NCBI GenBank assembly: GCA_013298215.1
Contig: JAAFKE010000011.1
Location: 1 to 64,000, forward strand
Direction: 5' to 3'
Length of the DNA stretch: 64,000 nucleotides
Origin: Cytophagales bacterium
Lineage (GTDB): Bacteria > Bacteroidota > Bacteroidia > Cytophagales > Spirosomataceae
Below the pieces are notes generated by a model. The model saw nothing but the letters and a program-made list of their open reading frames with translations. It made no database searches and was not told where the DNA came from. The position numbers were made by a program, and so were the translations under genes. Shown here one piece after another: positions 25,063 to 33,808 of the stretch. Numbering within the stretch: the stretch's first letter is position 1; every line of letters starts with the position of its first letter.

Positions 25063-26550
25063 ATGAGCAAAAAAATGCCACAAAAAAAAGTGATAGTAAT
25101 CGGATCAGGGTTTTCGGGACTGGCATCGGCCACAAGTTTGGCCGACAAAGGTTTCGACGTAACGATCTTGGAAAAAAATAGTGTGGCTGGTGGCCGGGCG
25201 CGGGTGTTTGAGGCCGAAGGTTTTACCTTCGACATGGGTCCGAGCTGGTACTGGATGCCCGACGTGTTTGAAACCTACTTTGCTAAATTCGGCAAAAAAC
25301 CTTCGGATTATTACAACTTGGTGCGCTTAGACCCGTCTTACACGGTCGTTTTTGGCCCTAACGATGCCGTCGATCTGCCAGCGGATCTCCAAAAACTCAA
25401 GGCGCTCTTCGATTCTATTGAAGCGGGTAGTGGTGCGCGGTTGGACGAGTTTTTGCGGCAGGCGGCCTACAAATACGAAGTCGGCATAAACAAGTTTGTC
25501 TGGAAACCCAGCCGTTCAATCACGGAGTTTTTGAGCCTAAAACTACTCTACGACCTCACCAGGTTGGACGTTTTGCAGTCTTTTTCGAGCCACGTGCGCA
25601 AGTTTTTCAGTAATCCTAAACTGTTGCAGATGGTCGAGTTTCCGATCCTATTTTTGGGCGCAACTCCCCAAAATACCCCCGCCATGTATAGCCTGATGAA
25701 CTACGCCGAGATAGCGCTCGGAACTTGGTATCCGATGGGCGGAATGCACGAAATTATACGCGGTATGGTGGCCCTTGCCAAAGAAAAGGGCGTGAAGCTG
25801 CTGCTCGACCAAAACGTTGAAAAAATTGAAGTAGTTGGTAAAAATGCCCACCGAGTAACGACCTCCCAGGGTAGTTTTGAGGCCGACGCGGTGGTGGCCA
25901 GTGCCGACTACAACCACGTAGAAACCAAGCTGATCGAACCCCAGTACCGCAATTACGACGACCGCTACTGGGACAAGCGCGTGATGGCGCCGTCGTCGTT
26001 GCTGTTTTATTTGGGAATCAACAAAAGAGTGCCCAAGTTGCTGCACCACAATTTGTTTTTTGACGAGGACTTTAAGCAACACGCCGAGGAGATTTATACC
26101 CACCCGCAGTGGCCTTCTAAACCGTTGTTTTACGCGTCGGCTCCCTCCAAAACCGACCCCAGTGTGGCGCCCGAGGGCTGCGAAAACGTTTTTATTTTGA
26201 TTCCAGTTGCCCCCGACTTGGCCGACGACGACGCAACCCGCGAAAAATACTACGACATGGTAATGACCCGCCTCGAAACCTACGTGGGCGAGGCGGTGCG
26301 GCCCCACGTGGTTTTTAAAAGAAGCTACGCCCACGCCGATTTCAAGGGCGACTACAATGCCTTCAAAGGCAACGCCTACGGTTTGGCCAACACGCTCTTT
26401 CAGACGGCGTTTTTGAAGCCGTCCCTAAAAAATAAAAACATTGACAACCTCTACTACACCGGCCAACTGACCGTGCCAGGGCCTGGTGTGCCGCCGTCGC
26501 TTATATCGGGGTTGGTGGTGGCCGATGAAGTAGAAAAAGAATTTGCCTAA
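25063..26550 (+). CDS. crtI: Phytoene desaturase
   Basis: FAD-dependent enzyme that introduces double bases into phytoene on the way to lycopene-type carotenoids, at the inner membrane surface. The 495 residues begin with the Rossmann motif VIGSGFSGLASATSLADKGF and VTILEKNSVAGGRARVF (about 10-52), the signature of the CrtI family, and end with the conserved PGPGVPPSLISG region near 473-484. ATG at 25063 was chosen over the TTG three bases earlier. It sits 11 bp before crtB, so desaturase and synthase form an operon. No crtY cyclase or ketolase lies here, so the final carotenoid cannot be told. Confidence 0.95.
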   Translation: MSKKMPQKKVIVIGSGFSGLASATSLADKGFDVTILEKNSVAGGRARVFEAEGFTFDMGPSWYWMPDVFETYFAKFGKKPSDYYNLVRLDPSYTVVFGPNDAVDLPADLQKLKALFDSIEAGSGARLDEFLRQAAYKYEVGINKFVWKPSRSITEFLSLKLLYDLTRLDVLQSFSSHVRKFFSNPKLLQMVEFPILFLGATPQNTPAMYSLMNYAEIALGTWYPMGGMHEIIRGMVALAKEKGVKLLLDQNVEKIEVVGKNAHRVTTSQGSFEADAVVASADYNHVETKLIEPQYRNYDDRYWDKRVMAPSSLLFYLGINKRVPKLLHHNLFFDEDFKQHAEEIYTHPQWPSKPLFYASAPSKTDPSVAPEGCENVFILIPVAPDLADDDATREKYYDMVMTRLETYVGEAVRPHVVFKRSYAHADFKGDYNAFKGNAYGLANTLFQTAFLKPSLKNKNIDNLYYTGQLTVPGPGVPPSLISGLVVADEVEKEFA

Positions 26551-26561
26551 ACCCATTACCC

Positions 26562-27398
26562 ATGCTCGATCTGTATAACCAAACCACCCTGGGGTGCAGT
26601 AAGCTCATCACGGAGCATTACAGCACCTCGTTTACCCTCGGAATCAAGACGTTAGACAAAAAATTTCACCTGCCCATTTATGCGGTGTACGGCTTCGTGC
26701 GGTATGCCGACGAGATTGTGGATACCTTTCACGACTTTGACAAAAAAGACCTGCTCGACCGATTTTGGAAAGAGACCCACCGCGCCATTGACGAAAAAAT
26801 TAGTTTGAACCCCGTGCTGCACTCGTTTCAGTTGATGGTGAACAAGTATAACATTGAGCGCGAACTGATCGATGCCTTTTTGCGAAGCATGGAAATGGAC
26901 TTGCAACAGGTCGATTATACCGAAGAAAACTACCAAACGTACATATACGGATCGGCGGAGGTGGTGGGGCTGATGTGCCTGCGGATTTTTTGCGAAGGCA
27001 ACGAAGCCGAATACCAACGCCTGCGCGCCGATGCCCGCAGTTTGGGGGCGGCTTTTCAGAAGGTAAACTTTTTGCGCGACCTCAAAAGCGACTACCAAGA
27101 TCGGGGGCGGGTTTATTTCCCGGGGGTGGATTTTACGCGGTTCGACAAAAACGCCAAACAGTTAATCGAAGAGGATATTCAGCTTGACTTTGATGCCGCC
27201 TACCGGGGCATAAAACAGCTACCAAACGGCGCGCGGATGGGTGTTTATTTGGCGTATGTCTATTATTTGACCCTTTTTGAAAAAATAAAACGCCTGTCAG
27301 CCTCGAATATCCAAGAAGAGCGGATTCGGGTGCCAGATTTCAAGAAAATTATTCTACTTTGCCAGACCTATTTAAAGTTCCGATTCAACACAATCTAA
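26562..27398 (+). CDS. crtB: Phytoene synthase
   Basis: Condenses two geranylgeranyl-PP molecules to phytoene. The 278 residues belong to the squalene/phytoene synthase family: the first Asp-rich motif is RYADEIVD at 47-54 and the second is NFLRDLKSDYQDRGRVYFP at 169-187, both complete for Mg-diphosphate binding. The length is normal for bacterial CrtB. It follows crtI by 11 bp and is followed by an esterase-like gene by 13 bp, so the transcript may run on. Confidence 0.95.
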   Translation: MLDLYNQTTLGCSKLITEHYSTSFTLGIKTLDKKFHLPIYAVYGFVRYADEIVDTFHDFDKKDLLDRFWKETHRAIDEKISLNPVLHSFQLMVNKYNIERELIDAFLRSMEMDLQQVDYTEENYQTYIYGSAEVVGLMCLRIFCEGNEAEYQRLRADARSLGAAFQKVNFLRDLKSDYQDRGRVYFPGVDFTRFDKNAKQLIEEDIQLDFDAAYRGIKQLPNGARMGVYLAYVYYLTLFEKIKRLSASNIQEERIRVPDFKKIILLCQTYLKFRFNTI

Positions 27399-27411
27399 AC
27401 CGACAATCAAC

Positions 27412-28326
27412 GTGCGCAATGTGTTCAGAGTTTTCACAATGGTGGTTCTGTCCGCCTGCTTTTGTTTTTCCCAAAATATGGAAGTAATCCCACTGTGGCC
27501 CGCTGGCCAAGTGCCCAACGACCTCAATAATAACGCCGTACAAGAAAAAACTGAAACGCCCACCGACGGTATAACGCGGGTGAGCAACGTAAAAATACCC
27601 ACCATGACGGTCTATCGCCCCGACAAGCCCAACGGCACGGCCGTGATGATCTGCCCGGGCGGTGGCTACTGGATTTTGGCCTGGAACCACGAGGGTACCA
27701 AAGTAGCCGAGTGGCTCAATACGATGGGCATAACGGCGTTTGTGCTCAAATACCGCCTGCCCGACGACAAACTCTGGGCCAACTCTGCCCAAGTACCCCT
27801 GGCCGATGCCATGCAGGGCATGAAACTGATTCGGCAAAATGCAGAAAAATACAAAATTATCCCCACCAAAATCGGTGTGATGGGCTTCTCGGCGGGTGGG
27901 CATTTGGCGGCTACGCTTGCTACCCACTGGCACCAAGGCGCAACGGCCAGCGCGGCTGCCAAGCCCGATTTTTCCATATTAATGTACCCGGTGATTACCT
28001 ACGGCGAAAACGCCCATCGGGGATCTGCGGAGCGGCAACTTGGCAAAAACCCCACCCGCTCGCTGCTCGAATTTTACTCAAACGAAACACAAGTCACCGA
28101 AAAAACGCCGCCCAGCGTACTCTTTCACTCCACCGACGACCTGGCCGTACCAGTCGAGAACAGTTTGTTGTATTATTCGGCACTTAAAAAGTTTAAAATA
28201 CCCGCCGAACTACACATTTACCCAACTGGCGAACACGGCTTTGGGATGGCCGAAAAACAAATGGGGAGCGTAAAAACCTGGCCCGAAGCCTGCCAAAGGT
28301 GGCTCGCTGGCCAGGGACTTTTGTAG
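27412..28326 (+). CDS. Exported alpha/beta hydrolase (acetyl-esterase-like)
   Basis: The 304 residues start with a signal peptide (1 to about 20, CFCFSQ) read from GTG at 27412; the ATG at codon 10 would truncate it. The alpha/beta hydrolase fold has the oxyanion segment CPGGGYW (81-87), the nucleophile elbow GFSAG with Ser160 (158-162), the acid D242 or D243 in STDDLAVP, and His275 in GEHGFGM, so the triad is complete. Relatives are annotated as carbohydrate acetyl esterases or endoxylanase-linked hydrolases, and the next gene is a GH13 glucosidase, which fits a sugar role. It follows crtB by 13 bp. Confidence 0.88.
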   Translation: MRNVFRVFTMVVLSACFCFSQNMEVIPLWPAGQVPNDLNNNAVQEKTETPTDGITRVSNVKIPTMTVYRPDKPNGTAVMICPGGGYWILAWNHEGTKVAEWLNTMGITAFVLKYRLPDDKLWANSAQVPLADAMQGMKLIRQNAEKYKIIPTKIGVMGFSAGGHLAATLATHWHQGATASAAAKPDFSILMYPVITYGENAHRGSAERQLGKNPTRSLLEFYSNETQVTEKTPPSVLFHSTDDLAVPVENSLLYYSALKKFKIPAELHIYPTGEHGFGMAEKQMGSVKTWPEACQRWLAGQGLL

Positions 28327-28363
28327 GAATTTTTGTTTATTTTTCGTGCTACGATAGAAATGT

Positions 28364-30046
28364 ATGGCCCTGAAAACGTCAAAAGACGGTACTGATCTTG
28401 TTGCAACGCCCCAACATTGGTGGAAGGAAGCGGTAATTTACCAGATTTATCCGCGCAGTTTTAAGGATTCTAATGCCGATGGTATCGGCGACCTCCGAGG
28501 TATTATTTCTAAGTTGGACTACCTGCAACTGTTGGGGGTGGATGTGCTGTGGTTGAGCCCCATTTTTGCGTCTCCAAATACCGACAATGGCTACGATATT
28601 TCTGATTATCAGGCTATTATGACCGAATTTGGATCAATGGCTGATTTCGACGAGTTGTTGGCAGAGGCCCACGGCCGGGGATTGAAAGTTATTCTTGATC
28701 TGGTTGTGAACCACAGTTCGGACGAGCACCGTTGGTTTGAAGAAGCCCGAAAATCGACCCAAAACCCGTACCGAGACTACTACATCTGGCGCGACGAACC
28801 CAATAACTGGCAGTCGTTTTTTAGTGGTTCGGCCTGGGAACTATCGGCCGAGACGGAGCAGTATTACCTGCACCTTTTTGCCAAAAAGCAGCCCGACCTA
28901 AACTGGGAAAGCCCCGCGCTGCGCCAAGAAATATACACGATGATGCACTTTTGGCTGGGCAAGGGTGTGGACGGTTTTAGGATGGACGTGATCCCGTTTT
29001 TGTCGAAAGACCCGCTTTTCCCCGACTATCCACCGGGACGCTTCGGCGACCTGATCATTCATGCCAATGGGCCGCGCATCCACGAATTTTTGCAAGAAAT
29101 GAACCACCAAGTGCTGGCGCATTACGACTGCTTGACGGTGGGCGAGGGCTTTGGGGTGGCGGCACACCAAGCCAATTTGTACGTGGGCCACAACCGCCAA
29201 GAGTTGAACATGATCTACCATTTTGACCATGCCGTGCCGCGCGAGGAGGCGTGTTTTGGCCAGCCAGCCCCCGAATTTACGCTCCCCGAACTGAAAACGA
29301 TTTTTGCACGCTGGGATGCCGCCGTTGGCCACTCGGGTTGGCAAAATATATACTTTGGCAACCACGACAACCCGCGCGTGCTGTCGCGGTTTGGGGGCTC
29401 GGGCTCGCACCGGGTTGCCGCCGCCAAAATGCTGGCCACCGTGCTGCTAACCCAACGCGGCACGCCCTCAATTTACCAAGGCGACGAACTCGGGATGACC
29501 AATTGCGGGTTTGAAAACGTAGGTGAGTTTGACGATATTCAAGTGAAAAATGCCTACAAGGTGCTGGTAATGAGCGGTTCTGTGCGGGAAGTCGATTTTT
29601 TGAAAGCCGCCAATCAGATCGCCCGCGACCACGCCCGCACGCCCATGCAGTGGAGCGCCCTCGCCCACGCGGGCTTCACCGACGGCCACCAAACGTGGCT
29701 GAAAGTGAACCCGAACCACGCAACACTAAACGCCGAAGACCAACTCAGCGACCCCGATTCGGTTTTTAATTACTACCGCCAACTGTTGCAAATTCGCAGA
29801 AAAACGCCCGCTCTTATTTACGGCACTTACCAAGATTTATTGCCCCAACACCCCCAAGTTTGGGCCTATGTGCGCCAGTATGAAGGCCGTAGCGTTTGGG
29901 TGTTTTGTAATTTTGCTGAAACCGAAATAGCGGTCGATTTGTTGGTTGATAACCCCAAGGTTATTTTTGGCAACAAGGCGGGCACCGACGTAAAAAATAA
30001 TAAACTCATTTTGTCGCCTTTTGAAGCGCAAATTTTTGGTCAATAA
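28364..30046 (+). CDS. GH13 alpha-glucosidase (oligo-1,6-glucosidase-like)
   Basis: Hydrolyses alpha-glucosidic bonds of malto- or isomalto-oligosaccharides, probably in the cytoplasm since no signal peptide is visible. The 560 residues contain the (beta/alpha)8 barrel typical of GH13: YQIYPRSFKDSNADGIGDL near 26-44, DLVVNHSSD at 112-120, nucleophile D208 in GFRMD, acid/base E261 in VGEG, and H334-D335 in NHDNPR. The QPDLNW loop is seen in the oligo-1,6-glucosidase/sucrose isomerase group. It starts 37 bp after the esterase gene, so the two probably share a transcript. Subtype specificity is not certain. Confidence 0.93.
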   Translation: MALKTSKDGTDLVATPQHWWKEAVIYQIYPRSFKDSNADGIGDLRGIISKLDYLQLLGVDVLWLSPIFASPNTDNGYDISDYQAIMTEFGSMADFDELLAEAHGRGLKVILDLVVNHSSDEHRWFEEARKSTQNPYRDYYIWRDEPNNWQSFFSGSAWELSAETEQYYLHLFAKKQPDLNWESPALRQEIYTMMHFWLGKGVDGFRMDVIPFLSKDPLFPDYPPGRFGDLIIHANGPRIHEFLQEMNHQVLAHYDCLTVGEGFGVAAHQANLYVGHNRQELNMIYHFDHAVPREEACFGQPAPEFTLPELKTIFARWDAAVGHSGWQNIYFGNHDNPRVLSRFGGSGSHRVAAAKMLATVLLTQRGTPSIYQGDELGMTNCGFENVGEFDDIQVKNAYKVLVMSGSVREVDFLKAANQIARDHARTPMQWSALAHAGFTDGHQTWLKVNPNHATLNAEDQLSDPDSVFNYYRQLLQIRRKTPALIYGTYQDLLPQHPQVWAYVRQYEGRSVWVFCNFAETEIAVDLLVDNPKVIFGNKAGTDVKNNKLILSPFEAQIFGQ

Positions 30047-30091
30047 AACAGTGCTTCGGCGGGGCCACTTTGCCCAGTTATATTCTATAGT

Positions 30092-30241
30092 ATGAGCAAA
30101 AAAGACAGAAAATTTAGCGGTAAATTTTCGAATTATGCGGTAGTATCACCTGCCAACAAAATAAAAATGGGTGGAATAACGTTCTTAAAATTAAATTCAC
30201 AACCTAAATCTCTATGTAGTCGGGTAAGTGTAGTTGACTAA
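30092..30241 (+). CDS. Possible small ORF, 49 aa
   Basis: ATG at 30092 opens a basic 49-residue peptide (starts MSKKDRKFSGKF). It has no known domain, no clear promoter and no helix pattern, and may be chance. It lies in the 270-bp gap between the glucosidase and the DUF2147 gene, which otherwise holds AT-rich sequence with no clear signal. Confidence 0.2.
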   Translation: MSKKDRKFSGKFSNYAVVSPANKIKMGGITFLKLNSQPKSLCSRVSVVD

Positions 30242-30316
30242 TCGACATTCTTTATTTTACAATCACCTAACTATCAGTTACTTATTCAATAATTCATTCA
30301 TTCAACATTAGTACTT

Positions 30317-30769
30317 ATGCAAAGTATCTTCAAATTCGGTTCACAGGTTCTCATTTTTTTATTGGTTAGTTCGCCGTTGTTTTCGCAAAACGCCGATGCT
30401 ATTCTTGGCGTTTGGAAAAGCGGCGAGGGCACTGGAATGGTGCAGATATACAAAAAAGCGGACAAGTATTTTGGGAAAGTGGTGTGGCTGAAAGTACCCA
30501 ACGAACCCGACGGCAAGCCTCGAACCGATATGAACAACCCCGACGAAAAACTGCGTTCGCGCCCATTGAAGGGTCTCGAAAACCTGCGCGAGTTTAACTT
30601 TAAGGGCGAAAACACCTGGGAGGAAGGCCGTATTTATGACCCAAAAACGGGCAACGATTACGCCTGCGTGATGAAGATGGTGGACGAAAATACCCTTGAG
30701 GTGCGCGGCTACATTGGCGTGTCGCTCTTTGGGCGAACCGATGTTTGGAAGCGACAAATCAAAAAATAG
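30317..30769 (+). CDS. DUF2147 exported protein
   Basis: The 150 residues begin with a signal peptide (1 to about 23, SSPLFSQ), then the DUF2147 domain: ILGVWKSGEGTGMVQIYKKADKYFGKVVWL at about 28-57, GLENLREF and a closing TDVWKR. The domain is a small beta barrel of unknown ligand in the periplasm, common in Bacteroidota and Proteobacteria. It reads toward the convergent DUF6268 gene with 16 bp between the stops. Confidence 0.85.
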   Translation: MQSIFKFGSQVLIFLLVSSPLFSQNADAILGVWKSGEGTGMVQIYKKADKYFGKVVWLKVPNEPDGKPRTDMNNPDEKLRSRPLKGLENLREFNFKGENTWEEGRIYDPKTGNDYACVMKMVDENTLEVRGYIGVSLFGRTDVWKRQIKK

Positions 30770-30785
30770 TGATTTTTTGCCCGTG

Positions 30786-31820
30786 CTACGGACTCACCAA
30801 ATTGATGCTCACGTTGAAATAAAGCGGGTTTCCGAGGGTGTTCTCAAACAGCGGGCGTTGGTCTTTAATTGGATTTTGTGTGCCGAAGGCATCAAACCGC
30901 CAATTGTAACGCAAACCCGCCTGCGCCGACACCCAAACGAAACCCGATAGTTGCTTCTCGAACGTGATCCGTGGCTTTAATTCGCCTCGGCGCAGATGCA
31001 GCTCTGTGCCCGTGGAGTTGCCCAGGTAGTAGGCATTTCCCTCAATTTCGTAGCCGAGCATGACGTAGGTAGTTGGGCTAAAATTGCGTCTTACATTGAC
31101 CTTAGCTGGGAATATTGCCTCAACGCCCCACTTTTGGTTGAACGTTCGGTTGTATAATACCACGGGAATGTGCAGCAGTTGCCCCGCCCGGTAGGTGCGC
31201 GTTACGCCCAAGCCCCACATGAAATTATCATTCTTTTTCCAGCCATAAACAACTGTGGCACTGTATGTTATGCCTTTTGTGTTCATCTCCTTGGGGGTGC
31301 GATAGTTGCCGTTTAGATCGCCACTGGCCTGTATAATCAGAAAATGCTTGTTGTCGAAAGGCTTAAAAGCAGTGGCGTTAATGCCCGTACTGTTGAGGGC
31401 TTGCACGTTGCCAAACATATTTGACGAACGTTCGGGATTGGTCAAAACGGCGCGGGTGTTCCAATAGGTGAGGCCGAGGTTCAAAATAAAATTAGAGCGC
31501 GACACCACGGGGGCATTGACCCCCAAACGCAGCCCGCCAAAACTACTAATGCGGGTTTGAGCCGTGCCAATTACGGCGGGTAGCCCGTGCGTGCCCACCG
31601 ACGAAAAGTCGAAGGGCAACTGGCCCTCGTAGCCCACCGATATGAGCTTAGTGGGCGACAGATAACTGACTTTTTGGGTGCAAAAGGTTCTTACTGCTTT
31701 GTTATCGGCATCGCCAAATTCTTCAAAATTGATTTCTTCGGATGCCTTAGTGGTGTCGGTTTGGCCGCGCGACAACAGCGGTAGGGCGGCCACGAGCGCC
31801 CAGCATAAAAGGTTTTTCAT
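30786..31820 (-). CDS. DUF6268-like outer membrane beta-barrel protein
   Basis: The 344 residues start with a signal peptide (1 to about 19, LLSRGQ), then alternating beta strands rich in aromatic and Gly residues, ending near FNVSINLVSP. This fits an outer-membrane barrel of the DUF6268 type. The recurring pattern (FILNLGLTYWNTRAVL, GITYSATVVYGWKKNDNFMWGLGVTRTY, TYVMLGYEIEGNAYYLG) is like a transporter or adhesion barrel, but the ligand is unknown. It is a single-gene unit with a long upstream gap that carries a possible small RNA. Confidence 0.75.
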   Translation of the reverse strand: MKNLLCWALVAALPLLSRGQTDTTKASEEINFEEFGDADNKAVRTFCTQKVSYLSPTKLISVGYEGQLPFDFSSVGTHGLPAVIGTAQTRISSFGGLRLGVNAPVVSRSNFILNLGLTYWNTRAVLTNPERSSNMFGNVQALNSTGINATAFKPFDNKHFLIIQASGDLNGNYRTPKEMNTKGITYSATVVYGWKKNDNFMWGLGVTRTYRAGQLLHIPVVLYNRTFNQKWGVEAIFPAKVNVRRNFSPTTYVMLGYEIEGNAYYLGNSTGTELHLRRGELKPRITFEKQLSGFVWVSAQAGLRYNWRFDAFGTQNPIKDQRPLFENTLGNPLYFNVSINLVSP

Positions 31821-31939
31821 TGGGGAAATTGGGTAGTTTTTTTGCCGACTATACTCGGTCTGTTTGCAACTTTTGAGGCCACAATATAATACAAATTATT
31901 GGTGTTGCGCAAACGAAATGCGCTGGTTATTTTGAGTTG

Positions 31940-32012
31940 GGGCTGGGTTGGTGTTGTTCCAAAGGTGTGCCGTTGGCGGGTGTTTAGGCTCCTGCCAGCG
32001 GCACACTTTTTT
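31940..32012 (+). ncRNA. Candidate small RNA ending at an orphan terminator
   Basis: TTG (31905-31907), a 20-nt spacer and TATTTTG (31928-31934, one base short of TAnnTTTG) precede the terminator by about 35-70 nt. Together they could make an RNA of about 70 nt, largely the terminator hairpin itself. No known RNA family was recognised. Confidence 0.25.
31965..32012 (+). terminator. Orphan intrinsic terminator
   Basis: A 16-bp stem with two G-U pairs (arms 31965-31980 and 31991-32006, loop about 10 nt) and a TTTTTT tail. It points to the + strand, where no upstream gene exists. The opposite strand lacks a T run. Confidence 0.65.
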
Positions 32013-32129
32013 GTTTCCCCCAAAAAATAATGTCTAATAGTATACCTAACGCGCTCATTGCAAGGCAGGTAGCGAAAAAAGTTATTTTCGGGGGTTATTT
32101 TTTTGATGGCCGATAAATATGCGCTATTA

Positions 32130-32807
32130 TCACATTTTTCTTACCTCTCCGTTGCCAATAATACCCGACATGGGGTCTATTTTGCCCGCCCCAAACTGAA
32201 TAACGCTGCAATTGCCCGTGCCGTGCGCCATGAGCGATATTTGGGCATTGACCAACACATTGCCGTTGCCGTAGCTTTTGACTTTGGCAGTTTTGACGAG
32301 CAGATTATTGGCTTTCACGCTGCCGTTGCCGCTCTTTTTAATGTCCAATTCGTCCACGTTTCCCGCCAAGATTGCGTCGCCGTTGCCAGCGTTTTCTAAC
32401 CTAAAATACCGACCAACGATGCCCGTAATTTTCAAGTTCGTGTTGCCACGGTGCTGAATAACCGAGGCTTCGGGCATTGTTACTTTTATTTTTATGCGCG
32501 TATCTTCCAAATACAATTTGCCGTTGTAGTTGCCTTTTAGGCCCAATTTTAGCTGGTTTTCGGCGTTTTCCTTGGTTACAAAAAGCAACGATGCCAAATT
32601 CTCGTCTATTTCTACCTGAATCGAAAACGGTTTGCCAACTTCTACTTCAATGCTGCCGTCGAAGTCTTCAAACGAAACTTTATCGAAATCTTTGAAGTCA
32701 AAACTTTTGTGGACAATCTTTCCACTGCCTTTGAGCGGCCCTTTCTGGGCTTGCGCCAACGCGCAAATTAAGCTAAATAAGGCAATAATGAGGACTTGCT
32801 TTTTCAT
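32130..32807 (-). CDS. Head-GIN (DUF2807) domain exported protein
   Basis: The 225 residues have a signal peptide (1 to about 20, CALAQAQ), then a DUF2807 auto-transporter-adhesin-like domain with beta-solenoid repeats, seen as repeated SGNGSV/AGNGDA/YGNGNV turns at about 150-200. It is probably periplasmic or on the outer membrane. The ATG at 32807 gives the signal peptide and is preferred over an earlier in-frame start. It is the last gene of a four-gene set reading leftward: lipoprotein, DoxX, exported protein, GIN protein. Confidence 0.87.
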   Translation of the reverse strand: MKKQVLIIALFSLICALAQAQKGPLKGSGKIVHKSFDFKDFDKVSFEDFDGSIEVEVGKPFSIQVEIDENLASLLFVTKENAENQLKLGLKGNYNGKLYLEDTRIKIKVTMPEASVIQHRGNTNLKITGIVGRYFRLENAGNGDAILAGNVDELDIKKSGNGSVKANNLLVKTAKVKSYGNGNVLVNAQISLMAHGTGNCSVIQFGAGKIDPMSGIIGNGEVRKM

Positions 32808-32882
32808 GATTTTATTAGGTTTAGACTCAACTGCTTGGCAGAGAAACACCGCGCAAGCAGTTGAATATTAAGGTGTTTAGAT

Positions 32883-33248
32883 TTATTTGCGGAGGTCAAT
32901 CGTCTTGCCGTCGTCTTCGGCTTTGAAAACCCAAAATGCTTTTCCTTCGATGCTTTTTCCGCTCATTACTACGTCAACTTGCTTGCCGTTGGCCAAAAAC
33001 AATTCAGTTCCTACCACGTCGGTTAAGGTTTTGGTGGCGTAAGGAGCCAAAACGACACCTTCAGTTCCGTTGTTGTTGCGGTCTTGCGGCCCATATGTGA
33101 CAAAGGTGTATTTTCTGGGCAAAATGCTGTTGTTTTTAAACGTAATCGTTACTTTTTTAGGGGCTTTGTTTTCTTGGGCAACGGCTTCGCTGCTGGTAAA
33201 AACCGATAAAGAAAGCAGAGCGACGGCAAAAAATGACATTGTTTTCAT
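32883..33248 (-). CDS. Hypothetical exported protein, 121 aa
   Basis: The signal peptide (1 to about 25, SEAVAQ) leads to a 95-residue domain of beta strands (VTITFKNNSILPRKYTFVTYGPQD, VVGTELFLANGKQVDVVMSG) that reads like a single small beta sandwich. I cannot name the family. The start ATG is at 33248. It lies between the DoxX gene (32-bp gap) and the GIN-domain gene (75 bp), so it belongs to the same leftward operon of envelope proteins. Confidence 0.75.
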   Translation of the reverse strand: MKTMSFFAVALLSLSVFTSSEAVAQENKAPKKVTITFKNNSILPRKYTFVTYGPQDRNNNGTEGVVLAPYATKTLTDVVGTELFLANGKQVDVVMSGKSIEGKAFWVFKAEDDGKTIDLRK

Positions 33249-33280
33249 GGCTGTTATTGGTTGTTTTGGTTTGAAATTAT

Positions 33281-33781
33281 TTAAAAAACCTTCTTTGAAA
33301 TGAGTGCGTCTATCGAAAACTTGCCGCCACCAATGCCCGCAATGGCAACAAACGACCAGAAGATAAGTTGCTGGTAGTACATTCCGAAAAGTTCGGGGGC
33401 ATCGTACCACAAAAACGAAACCACAAAAAACTGAAAGGCCATTTGGACAGCCGAGACGCGCGTAAACAACCCAACGGCAATGAGTAAGCCCCCGATAAAC
33501 TCGCCGTAAACGGCCAAATAGGCCCAAAACGTGGGCGAGATGAACGTAAACCCAATGTCGCCCACTTGCTTAACGAACCAGTCGCTAACGCCAAAGGCAA
33601 GGTTGTCCCAATTATCGCCGTCTTTTTCGTCTATTTTGTGAAAAACTTTCGACAATCCCGCGCCGTAGCCAATGCTAAAACCGCAATAAAACCGAAACAA
33701 GGCGTAGGTAAGTTCTTGGAGATTATTGCCAAAATAAGTGTTTCCAAAAATAAACTGCTTGAATAATGTTTGCTTTTTCAT
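33281..33781 (-). CDS. DoxX family membrane protein
   Basis: The 166 residues form four hydrophobic helices, the DoxX layout: a first helix after TYALFRFYCGFSIGYGAGLSKV, then WAYLAVYGEFIGGLLIAVGLFTRVSAVQ, FFVVSFLWYDA and IFWSFVAIAGIGGGKFSID. DoxX proteins are inner-membrane proteins linked to quinone or thiosulfate metabolism and oxidative stress, and the exact function is often unknown. It follows the lipoprotein gene by 27 bp and precedes the 121-aa exported protein by 32 bp. Confidence 0.9.
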   Translation of the reverse strand: MKKQTLFKQFIFGNTYFGNNLQELTYALFRFYCGFSIGYGAGLSKVFHKIDEKDGDNWDNLAFGVSDWFVKQVGDIGFTFISPTFWAYLAVYGEFIGGLLIAVGLFTRVSAVQMAFQFFVVSFLWYDAPELFGMYYQQLIFWSFVAIAGIGGGKFSIDALISKKVF

Positions 33782-33808
33782 GGTTTGGTTTGTGTTAAAA
33801 AGTTGAGA

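Larger units (their letters stand above)
31821..32129. other. 309-bp intergenic region with an orphan terminator
   Basis: Neither flanking protein gene reads toward the + strand here: one starts leftward at 31820 and the other ends at 32130. Yet a good +-strand intrinsic terminator is at 31965-32012. The only other signal is a weak promoter-like pair (31905-31934). No protein ORF is convincing. Confidence 0.4.
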
